Assembly (NCBI GenBank): GCA_027605045.1
Contig: JAQFWX010000193.1
Coordinates: 1-56,331, forward strand
Direction: 5' to 3'
Origin: Phallus indusiatus
Taxonomy: Eukaryota > Basidiomycota > Agaricomycetes > Phallales > Phallaceae
Length of the DNA: 56,331 nucleotides
Shown piece by piece: positions 46,801 to 56,331 of this stretch (its first letter is position 1; every line of letters begins with the position of its first letter). Made by a program: the position numbers and the translations under genes. The notes under the pieces are model-generated. The model ran no database searches and was not told the DNA's origin. It worked only from the letters and a program-made list of their open reading frames with translations.

Positions 46801-47814
46801 ACGATTGATTTTCACCTTTGTACCGATATATTCAAGGGCCTGTTGACGGGTAAAAACCTGCAGCTTTGCGGCTTCTTCGATGCTAGGAGACAAAGAGGAG
46901 ACGTATGCTTCATCATTCCCTGCGGTTAACAGCAGTATCTCCTTGTCCGATTGAATACCTAAGGCCTTCAACGCAATAACGATTGGTATGTCATCCGAGA
47001 AAGAATTGTGCTTTAAGTAGATCTTCCCGCGTTTTGACGCAACGTATGTCTTTGACTTCAAACCACCGTGTGTAGATCTGTTCCATATCAAGCTTTAGCA
47101 TCGCAGTCATAAACACGAATGGAACGACGCACGATGTCACTGAGGCCGAAACAACCCCTTTTGCATTATCAGTTTCGACGATAATACGATTCTTGCTTAA
47201 CTGTTCTTGAACAAGAATAACTTTCTCGGTCCCTTTGACGATGAAATACCCGCCGGGGTCCAGAGGACATTCTGACATTCGGGCAAGGTGCTTCTCCGAT
47301 TTTCCAGTTAGAACACATTTGTTACTTCTTAACATAACTGGAATCCGTCCTATGCAAACATTTGTTCTTTTGACGATGTTTTTTCCGCGCGTATATTGTA
47401 TAGTCACCAAAATGGGAGCACTATAGGTCGAATCCCGGAGGCGACATTCGTGAGGGGTTACGGATCGGTCTATAGCGTCTGCGTCGGTCCTATCGGGCAT
47501 CCCGACAGTGATATGAGTGTATTTGAGCCAAAATCGTGGGTCAACATCGGATGTGATCTTGCTGTTTGCACGTAAGATGTTGAGGAGGTCAACGTCCACG
47601 AAGTGATTATAGGAATCAATGTGTTGTTTAACAAGACCTTTCACTTTGAGAAATGCGGGGAGAAGCAGCCATTTATCCTGTTATAAAAGTCAAAAATGTT
47701 GCATTTCAAATTGAATAAGTTCATTCTGACATGAATGTTTTTAACGGGATCGGTCAATCCTAACCCCCGCCAACGCGTTTGATTGATGTCTTCCCAGTTA
47801 CTGTCCACCTCCAT
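43803..47814 (-). CDS. RPC2: RNA polymerase III second-largest subunit
   Basis: Catalytic beta-like subunit of nuclear RNA polymerase III, which makes tRNAs, 5S rRNA and U6. It is assigned to Pol III rather than Pol II by motifs such as [24 protein letters not shown]-type [36 protein letters not shown] and [17 protein letters not shown]. Also present are [71 protein letters not shown] and the C-terminal zinc site CQKCG..CPYC. The start at 47814 (MEVDSNWED) gives a normal N-terminus. The last exon ends [15 protein letters not shown], stop at 43803. About ten short introns, one pair of which isolates a 7 nt microexon. At 46779-46815 the frame shifts by one base, so either a 37 nt intron or a one-base indel is needed. 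It is co-oriented with UBC7 and FOL3. Confidence 0.95.
44267..44273 (-). other. RPC2: 7 nt microexon of RPC2
   Basis: CGACTAA read on the minus strand, preceded by TCTAG and followed by GTGAAT. Joined between YYQ (exon ending at 44328) and the exon starting at 44216, it gives [14 protein letters not shown], matching the QKLKHM segment conserved in Pol III subunits. Flanking introns are 54 and 50 nt. Without it the two exons are out of frame. Confidence 0.8.
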
Positions 47815-48186
47815 ATCCTCATAAACATCAAAGGAGCGAGACAATCACACGAGTGTTGTGTTATGAACCCCCAGAGGTATGTCTTTCCTGAATAAAGTGG
47901 GAATGATGACAAAACGAGATTATGTAACGGCTCTTTTTTTTAAATACTTTCTTGCAATTACAATTTATCGTTCCAGACAGTAATACGGATGAAAAAAAAA
48001 ATAGATGACTGAGGGCTACAATGTTCGTTAAATGCGAAAGAAAAAGGAAAACAGATAAGGCACATCAATAAGGATCCAATAGTGTTATCTCAAAGTCAAC
48101 CCTTGTGGCGTATCAGTATACAGTCCAAGCTCAATATCGACAATGAACCACAAACCACACTTCATGATGCATGTAAACCGAACGTA
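47815..48186. promoter_or_regulatory. RPC2 upstream region / UBC7 3' flank
   Basis: A 372 bp spacer between two minus-strand genes; it must contain the RPC2 promoter and the end of the UBC7 transcript. A T-rich run occurs near 47935. No specific site assigned. Confidence 0.45.
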
Positions 48187-49173
48187 TCACTCAAAACTTT
48201 CCGCGCTTTCACGGACTAACCGCCGCACCTTCTTACGGTACCCTAGTCAAGAAGTCAATAATTGATTTCGTTCAATATGAACAGATAAGTTATAGGTAAT
48301 ACCTCGGATATCATTTCTCACTTCTTTCTATAAGACGATTAATGGGCAGTATAATTTCAAGATAATATGAACCTACAGCCGCATCCACATTCGCGGGACT
48401 ATCAGTGTTGGGAGTATCGGATGAAAGTAGCGAGATGACGCTCATAAGCTATGACACAAATGAACAAAGGTTCGCGGACATGAAACGTGCACGTACTATA
48501 GATTCCACGCCGTGAACTGGGAGCCACCTTTCACCAGCATCTTCATATCCGTATTGATCATCTTCCGGTGGATGCTACAGCGCTTGTAAGACACTAGTAT
48601 GGCATCACAAGCTTTAGCTCAACATACAAGAATTGAGATACAAACTCCTCCATCGGGATAGACTAATATATATGTCAGCTAAGAAGGTACATATGTCAGT
48701 GACTTGATTAGATACGAACTGTTAGGATGCCACATCGGTGTCAAGAATTTCATTTTTGGGGGTAACAACGGGTATTCGGGAGGAAAACTTAATCTCGCTT
48801 TGAAGAACCCTCCTTCGCTATAATTTCAATTGAAAAGATTGGATCGGGCTGAGCGATCTGTCCCAATATGTTATGAAGTGAAAAAAAGTTACTTACTATA
48901 ATGTATCAACCGGCCTGCACACTTGTAAGAAACATCAAATTAAGATACGGAGAGATAACAATTACATACCCAATAATCACAACTTCCCATTCAAGCAAAT
49001 TACTATCGTCGACTAAGCCTATAATTGAACACGATGTGAATGGTGCTGTAAATAGGGGTCCGTGCATGTCATATACCTGCAGAAAACCCTTCGACAGGAT
49101 TCTTCGAAAGGTCAAGAAGTTGACGTCGTAGGATGAGATTAGTATTGTTCCCGCCGTTGCTGGATTTCGACAT
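48187..49173 (-). CDS. UBC7: Ubiquitin-conjugating enzyme E2, UBC7/UBE2G type
   Basis: E2 enzyme that passes ubiquitin to ER-associated degradation ligases and related targets. About 170 residues over roughly eight exons. Segments: [44 protein letters not shown] (the 18 nt exon 48897-48914 gives PVDTLY); [37 protein letters not shown] with the active-site Cys; then the acidic insertion [17 protein letters not shown] that defines the UBC7/G/R class. The C-terminus comprises [27 protein letters not shown] and a final helix [15 protein letters not shown]. The start at 49173 (MSKSSNGGN) is the first ATG before the conserved helix. The stop TGA is at 48187. Confidence 0.93.
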
Positions 49174-49361
49174 CGTATATATGAGTTTAATCAGTAGGTG
49201 TGGTTGTGTGCGGCGGTGGAAGAAGATGGCAATTCGTGGCAGAGGGGACAAAACTCAGTTTTGAGAAATACTTCCGTTCACACCACACAAGCGCCCGCCG
49301 CTCCGGACAAAATAACTTCACAAAAGCTCGAAGAGATGATTTCGCGTGATGATTAGTAAAT

Positions 49362-50809
49362 TTAGATTACAGAACCTTGTTGTAAAGCCAGCCTATACAA
49401 ATCAGCAACCAAGTACAAACTTCCAGCTAAAATAATATCTTCATCGCTCTTGACTCTTTCTGCGGCCCACTGTAGTGCACGCGTTAAGCGACGAAGGTTG
49501 AACCGTTCATCTGGGGAAGCTTCATCGAATACCTCAACTTCTCCATTTTTTGTTAGACTTTTCGCGACTGTTGCTAAATCCTGAGATGGAACATTCTTCA
49601 CCCAAGGCATGTCTTCAACGTCATTGAATGGTACAATAGCAACCTTATCGCCCGCGTGGAGGAGAGGAGAAAGTGTTTCGGCAGGTTCTTTCATTGGGGC
49701 CTGGGAGAGTCCTATAATGAATACACGAGGTTCACGTTCGGAGCGTGATTGTAGAATACCGGTTCGATATGTCTTCGTAGTGTGCAAAAGATAGTCCTGA
49801 AGGGCAGTAGCAGACGCCTTATTGTGCGCACCATCAACCGTCACGGACACATTGGGGTTATACAAAGATATGCGCTCCAATCTCCCGGCCCATTTAGTCT
49901 CCAAAATACCCGAACGTAGTGTACTAGGAGATATTCGATCAAGTACCATCCCGAGCTGTGTATTTGAGTTTTCTTTCATGATGACTCCAAGAATAGCCAA
50001 CGCCGTACCCAGATTTTCCAGCTGGTGAGATCCCAAGAGTGGAAGTTTTAAATCAAGCTCAACTTCCCACGGATGAAATAACACTGAAACTGGCTGATAT
50101 TCCGGCGAATTAGCGAAACTATCTGACTGAAGCTTGACGTCAAGAGCAGGATATAGATGACCTCCGACAGATCGTACGACATTCGCGACAACACCAGCGA
50201 CTTCTGGATGTTTTTGAGCGCCGATTATACAAGGTCTTCCCTTCCGTGCAATGCCCGCCTTTTCCCTTGCAATCGATGAAATCGTATTACCGAGCAGTTG
50301 CTGATGGTCGAGATCGACGTTAGTGATCGCCGAGGCAACGATAGCATCATCCGGGATCGCGTTGGTAGCATCGAGCCTGCCTCCCAAACCTACTTCAAAG
50401 ATTGCAATGTCAATAGCTGATCGCTCGAATATCTGAGCCGCTGTCGCGGTCAAGATTTCAAAATTAGTCGCCTCGACAAGGTTGTCCACGTTCACGTTTT
50501 CTACTTCGGCACGAACAGAGCGGTACATGTCTTCGGGAATAGCGCGACCATTTATGAAGATCGAGTCCCAAATATGAATTAAATGTGGCGAGTTGAACCT
50601 GCCTACTGATATATGCGATGCAGTGAAGACGGATGAAAGCAATGCGGTAACACTGCCTTTCCCATTGGTGCCAGTCACATGTATGGTTGGTCTCTTATAG
50701 ACAGGTAAGAGAGAGAATAGTTTTTTGATACGTGTTAGAGAGAGATCTATGGACATTGATAGACATTGGATGAATGGCAAATGACGTCCGTGGACTTACT
50801 CAAAGCCAT
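49362..50809 (-). CDS. FOL3: Dihydrofolate synthase (Mur-ligase family)
   Basis: Adds the first glutamate to dihydropteroate in folate synthesis using ATP; folylpolyglutamate synthase is the close alternative. The P-loop HVTGTNGKGSV is at about residue 33. Further motifs: EILTATAAQIF, FEVGLGGRLDATN, TNVDLDHQQLLG, EKAGI, and VTVDGAHN before the C-terminal domain. The annotated start uses a 10 nt first exon (50800-50809, ATGGCTTTGA) with a perfect GTAAGT donor and a 53 nt intron to 50747. The N-terminus then reads MALNLSLTRIKKLFSLLP, as in fungal homologues, and the total is 464 residues. If the intron is retained, an ATG at 50756 gives a slightly different start. The gene lies 188 bp upstream of UBC7 on the same strand. 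Confidence 0.92.
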
Positions 50810-53678
50810 GATGTAGTCACGACACGTCACTAACCGCGTGACATGCCTGTGTCACACGACTTACGTGATCTTTCTTCTTCAACACCTAACACCAAATTAA
50901 CATCAGAACAAAACCCACGGTATTGTACCTTTATGTGCTAGTCTACGTTTGTTTACCAAAGCATGCTAAACTTCAATAGGTTGGTAATTTTTTTGATTAA
51001 ATGTCAACTGGAAAGTCTCAGTTTTATCCTTAAATTCTCCTTATATCTCCCGAAGACATCTTGATGGCCTTAGAGTCCCGTCTACCTGACTTCGCCACCG
51101 GCGAACGAATGATGCAGCGAAATCTCTTGCCTGTACCTGATTACCCACACCCACGTGTGGATGACGATTACTTGGTGATCTATGACTAGTGAATGTTGTC
51201 AGTAGTCATTTCAAATTGATAGTACCCAGCTAGAATTTCTCTACTAATTCATTCATGAGCCGCCAAATACGCTCTGGTGATCACATTCAGCCAAGTACAT
51301 AATATATCGTATATCATATACTACCCCTGGCTTCACTATGGCGGAATGGAACAATTCAATCGCGTACCCTAGGGGATTCAACCTTTTGCAACAAGAATCC
51401 TCATACGATCGAAGTCCCTGATATGGCTATATGGCACTTTTATCATTTCCGGGATACGTGGATCTGTTGTTCGTCTGCCATAATGTCTGCGGTATCAATA
51501 ATAAACTTGTTTGGCACGCGTCTTCTTCCAACGGGTCGGGTGCCATAATGGCATTTACCACGGGTCGCCTTACCCTCTCTCTATATCAGTATGAGACTCA
51601 CTATTTTGACGCCAGTCATTTTCCAGGACCAGTGCTTGGTTGTCTTCGGGGCAACGTTCCGTTATATGCGTTCCTAAATTGAACACTAACAGTGGCACAC
51701 GGTTGCCTTTGTGCAATATATATTTGGAGTTTAATTGACTTTATTGATGAAGGTTATTATAGACATAACCGTCAGTCATTCATGAGTTTTTGATTTAGGG
51801 TTGGACCTCACTAGTGTAAATTAGGTGCATCCTGGCTCCACTTATCAATGATATGATAACTTCGCAGTCGTTGCGCAGGATAAATAGCCTAAGCCAAAAA
51901 GGTTACACGTATTTAGAAGAAGAAGAATCGCGGTTACAGCACTAGTGGTAAACATATATTGATTCATTACACGTACATTCTCAACTGAGACCTCAGCTCC
52001 AGATCTCAAACCTCATGTTAGTAAAACAATGTGCAACTCGCCATCTATTGCAAATATTCGAGCTGTAATGACTCCGCTTATAATTATAAAAAAAGATTAC
52101 AGAGATTATCCCGACATCGGTCAAAACGTAGAGTGCATTCTGCCTCCTGATGTGTATTGAATTTACGGCATTGCGGATAATTGGTTCAAAAACATTTGAA
52201 TGATACCGTTATATTGGTTTTATCCGGGAAGTTCATGCAATTAATACAAGATGCGCATGGACCGCAGAGACAACAGCAGTACTACCGGTATCCCGGCAGG
52301 CGTATATGCGGAGCGTAAAGGTGTTCATTATAAATACTGCGGACGACAGCTGCTCTGGGACGTTAAGTAAATGCTAGAACTATATATTTATAATATGCTT
52401 TCATGTGAACTGCCGACTATTTGAATGTTTCTAATAGGTTCAATAACGAAAGGCTGAGATGAAACCGCACTCCCGAATAGCATACATGCTCATCAGACAG
52501 TTTTCCGACAAACTGTATGTCACATGAAGCTTTCTTAGTCTCACCTGTACTAGTGGAGGCTACCCCTGTTATAACCTGACATACCGAAACTGTTATAATA
52601 TCTCAAGGGAGGATGATTACGGAAATGATATCGCCGATACTCGGGTAATACAGGCTATAGATGGTTTCTACGTGGTGATTCTTCCCGATTCTTCCCATAT
52701 GCAAATCAATTTGATTGCGGAATAATTACCCATTTGAAGTAAGAAGTTCGAGTCATATTCGAGAGAACTCTGATTCGTGGCTGAACTCTTTTGCTTCATG
52801 GCAACTTAAAAATATGTTGAATTCCTATGGTGAGTTCTATGCATCGAAATGTTCTTGGTCAGGGATATCATGATGTCAGGAGTCGGCATTTTAATAATAC
52901 ACTGCGACATGTTTAAGGCACCGAATAACAAGCCTAAAACTGTTTTTTTACGCCAAATTGAATTATGTATATTCGTGATATTCGTTATTTATGTCCGCAT
53001 CTCTCAAGTGGAGCATGTGTGAATTTAGAACCTTCCGAAATCAACGCGTACACGCACTGGCCGTGTATAACTAGTCAGCCAGAGCCATTTTATATTATAT
53101 ATGTTTTGGGATGTTTTTGGCTTTGCTGACTGCTCTTGCAAAGCACCGATGTTCCGTTGAAGCCAGGAAAATGAACAAGGTTTTGTGTACTAAGGACCAT
53201 ATGACAACCTAAAAGAGGTCAAAAGCTGCGCGTGTTTTATGTGAACGCTAAGAGGTGTGCACAATTTGCTTATTTCAAACTCCCCCTAAATGAGATTGTC
53301 CGGTTGGGAAGAGTATCACTAGTACAACGTCCAGCCAAAGTTACCTGCTGACCTTCCTGCAGCCTATGGTCCGTACGCAGCATTTTTCAAGGGCCAAATT
53401 TGACTGTGGCCCGTGGGTTACAATGTACTTTGAGTTTGCCAAAGGAACATCTTGCCACGAAGAGATTAACTTACAAAACTGCCCTTTTGATTTGGGTAGA
53501 TTGACTTCAGCCAACATTGTCCCCTGGTTTCGAAACGCTCTGGCAATGATGGGACAAGTTGACAGAAGATGAAGGCTTTTGACATTCAGTATCAGCTGAC
53601 ACAAGCTTACGTAAAGCTGGGCGCTCCTCGCCAACTTTTGCTCGAACTTTTCGGCCCTCCCACTTGTTTGCTCAAAAA
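50810..53678. other. Intergenic, no supported gene
   Basis: About 2.9 kb between divergent FOL3 (minus) and the Hsp70-like gene (plus). Scattered short frames, including a 39-codon ATG frame at about 52252 and frames near 53341-53634 on both strands; none has a recognisable domain. The promoters of both flanking genes should lie at its ends. Confidence 0.5.
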
Positions 53679-56331
53679 ATGGGATGTTGTGGCGAAAGTC
53701 GAGAATCTGCGGATGATAAGCAGATTCAATCGGAACCTACGCCGTATCTTGTCAATCAGCAGCCAATTGCCCATCCCGGCGCGATCTACGGAAACGGCAT
53801 AGGTACACCTCTCACAACACCTCCTCCCCAACAATATCACGCCTTTAATGGGTAATTATCTCTCAAAATCATCATGAACCGGTCTTTTTTGACGAGAAAC
53901 TCCTTTTGGAAATGCAAGTCTGGCCTCTACTCCCAATATCCCACAGCCTCCAATGACACCTGCCCAAGGCTCTTACAGTCCATTTCTGGACCCGAATGTC
54001 ATCCGACCGAACCCTGTGCACGCCTTATCACATCCAGATGCATTACCACCTTCAATGTCTGTCTCTTCCCATCAAAGACATACTCCTTCTCAGCCAGTAT
54101 TATCCGAAGATGAAGGCCGTATCTCCGTTTCAATAGACTTCGGTGAGTATTACACATGGTTCTTTCCTTTTCTTAAGTTTTTCTGATTGACCTTTGCGAG
54201 TAAGGTACCACATTTTCTGGGGTGGTAATGCTCTTCCTACATGACTGCTTCTTGATGTAATATCGCTGACAAACCTCCGTGCTCTTCACATTCTAGGCTT
54301 ATGGGTCGTCGCGAATCGCTGGCGGGAAGATTCAGCAAATTCTGAATTGGCCGGGATCTCATGAAACTTTCCGTAAAATACCAACCTGCCTCTTATACGA
54401 TGATCAGGGCGAAGTTTTGGCTTGGGGGTTAGACGCCAAGAATGCTAGCCCAATGGGCGGTACCATTAGATGTGAATGGTAGGAGCGGGAATGGTCTTTC
54501 ATATCTTTGAAGTGTCACTGATCCTCTCTCTGATAGGTTCAAGCTGTTTTTAGAACCTAAAGCGCTTCGTGATGAATCTGTCGTAGATCCTAGATTACCA
54601 CGCATTCCCGTGAGCCACGGAACATCCATAATCGCAGAGTTTAAATATCTTGAACTGAATTGTCTTTTTTTCTCCTCCTCTCTTAACCAATTATAGCCTG
54701 GCAAACGACCTGTTGATCTTATTATTGATTTCCTGACCAACCTATGGGAATATGCCAAAGAGCAGATTACACGCGAGATTGGTGCCGTGGCCGATTTAGG
54801 TGGATTTTTTTTTCTTTGGCTATTTACTGTATATCCGACACGTGTTTTTTTTTCATTCTGTATCAAGATGCTGCTGATGTTTGGCTAACGGTACCAGCCG
54901 CTTGGGATGCAAGAGGGTGTGATATCATGCGAGAAGCGGCCATCACCGCTGGTCTGGTTCAGGCTTCGCGAGCTGGGGAACGCAATTGGAGAGATAGGTT
55001 ACATATCATCACGTACGTATCATTTCATGCGTATTTGCTTCTTTTATCTGATCCCACGCGGGGTTATAGGGAGCCGGAGGCAGCTGCTGTTCATTCTGCC
55101 CATCTCACAGGGCTACATCAGCTGAAACCCAGCCAAAATTTTATGATATGTGATGCTGGTGGTGGTACAGTGGTACGTTCATGTGGTCAGACATCGCTTA
55201 AACAAGACATATCCTGACGACAAAACATGTGTCAGGACCTTGCTGCATACAAGATTATTGGTTTATTACAGAATTTGGAAATTGCGGAAATTTCAGCGCG
55301 ATCTGGTGCTAATTGTGGATCGCTCTTCCTTGATCTACGGTTTCGAGACTTGGTGCAAACCCTACTCGCGGATCACCCAGCACATTTAGATCCAGTTAGT
55401 TTAGCGTACTTCATGCATGCCTTTTCAGAAACGGAAAAGGTTAGTCACTCTATTCTTCTTATATGTTTACCCGCGCTTTCTTTTTGACATGGCGATTCGT
55501 ATATTTAGCTCGCTTATAAAGGCGAGAGTGACGATAGTATGTTTATCCTATCACGCCCAATCGTTTAATTAAAATTCATTAACCGTTGTTTAATAGATAC
55601 AATATTCCATTTCACGTGCTTTAATACTGATGGTGCATTCTTTTTTTGATCACCACGTTTTCTCTATTCATAACGATCTTTTTCTTGTTCTAGATACTGA
55701 TGACCCGACTGTCGGTCTCATCAACGGGGAGCTTGCTATCCCGGGAAATCTTTTACGTGAAGAGGTTTTTGACCCCGTGGTTGAACAGGTCAGATCTAGA
55801 TCTTCATATACGGCATGACATCGGTTCTTTGATTAAATCTGACCCATTTTTTTTTCTGTTGGTTATTAGGTCCTTCAACTCATTGAAGATCAATTGAAAC
55901 GAATCAAACAGCCTCTGGATGCCCTAATGCTGGTTGGAGGTTTTTCCGCTAGTGAATATTTGTTTAAGCGGGTTGATGTGAGTTATAACTCCCAAATGCC
56001 AACTATTTATTTCATTTATTAAATGAAATTTCTTTCTACGTAGGCTCAATTTGGTTCTCGTATTAAAGTCATTGCCCGACCCTCGGACGCCGACACGGCC
56101 ACCGCGCGTGGAGCTGCGGCGTATGGACTAGCTCATCGGCCATTGGTCTCCAGCGTCATCGCTGCTAAAGCGTACATCATGAAGGTATTCTTTCTCACCA
56201 CTTCCCTGAGCGTTCTTGCGGGTATGTAGGCTTAGCCTTCTCTTTTCAGGTCAAGTTACCCGCTGAGCCGGAAGATTGGCAAAAGCGACCGGCATATATC
56301 AGAGAAAATAATGCCGGAGTGCCGATATGTG
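53679..56331 (+). CDS. HSPA12-like Hsp70 ATPase, 3' end outside window
   Basis: Actin-like ATPase of the Hsp70/HSPA12 group that is expanded in mushrooms; clients unknown. The start at 53679 gives MGCCGES, a possible N-myristoylation and palmitoylation signal. A disordered P/S/Q-rich region of about 120 residues follows (exons 53679-53852 and 53919-54142). The ATPase domain then starts with IDFGTTFSGVAYG (phosphate 1), CLLYDDQGEVLAWG, a connector with VDLIIDFLTNLWEYAKE, DVWLTVPAAWDARGC, ITEPEAAAVHSA, ICDAGGGTVDLAAYK (phosphate 2) and LMLVGGFSASEYLF (adenosine site). Introns are short; several hold 8-9 nt T runs. The reading ends within KVKLPAEPEDWQKRPAY at the window edge, so the C-terminus is missing. 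There is no sign of a peptide-binding domain so far, as expected for HSPA12 types. Confidence 0.9.

Noticed and set aside
43803..47814. Assignment as RPB2 (RNA polymerase II)
   Set aside because: Motif order is shared by all three polymerases, but the N-terminal [15 protein letters not shown], the [15 protein letters not shown] wording and the C-terminus match the Pol III subunit.

Overview
This is a window of nuclear DNA from a filamentous basidiomycete, most likely an Agaricomycete. The evidence is genes broken by many 45-90 nt GT-AG introns, three members of the Agaricomycete-type DUF6533 membrane family, a cerato-platanin, a cocaprin-like beta-trefoil protein, an HSPA12-type Hsp70 and an STE12 that couples its DNA-binding domain to a C2H2 finger. 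I see no tRNA, rRNA, CRISPR array or clear transposon.

Layout: a short-chain dehydrogenase runs off the left edge (minus strand). A DUF6533-type membrane protein follows at 1.6-3.6 kb, then a frame-broken coding relic near 4.9-5.8 kb. A gene-poor 5.4 kb stretch with microsatellites leads into STE12 at 11.3-14.8 kb. After another 3.8 kb gap come a cerato-platanin (18.6 kb), a probable mitochondrial protein of unknown function (20.7-21.9 kb), a decayed ankyrin-like gene (22.6-23.5 kb), and the head-to-head pair VPS36 (ESCRT-II) and a single-pass membrane glycoprotein (24.2-28.3 kb). Next are an AAAP amino-acid transporter (31-33.4 kb), an Fmp46-like thioredoxin-fold protein (34.8-35.4 kb), a tandem pair of DUF6533 paralogues (36.4-41.3 kb) and the cocaprin-like protein (42.3-42.8 kb). 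A co-oriented housekeeping block on the minus strand holds RPC2 of RNA polymerase III, a UBC7-type E2 and dihydrofolate synthase (43.8-50.8 kb). The right end is an Hsp70-like ATPase that leaves the window.

The genes do not form one pathway. Housekeeping genes (RPC2, UBC7, FOL3, VPS36) alternate with lineage-specific or secreted proteins (DUF6533 set, cerato-platanin, cocaprin-like) in longer AT-rich spacers.

Two patterns stand out. First, exons are cut very small: a 7 nt microexon in RPC2, 9 and 14 nt exons in the transporter, a 10 nt start exon in FOL3 and a conserved 17 nt exon in all three DUF6533 genes. Second, several conserved genes (RPC2, STE12, the transporter, FMP46) each show one apparent single-base frame break. 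Because RPC2 is essential, this is more easily read as assembly indels than as decay. I did not find a convincing new multi-gene system.
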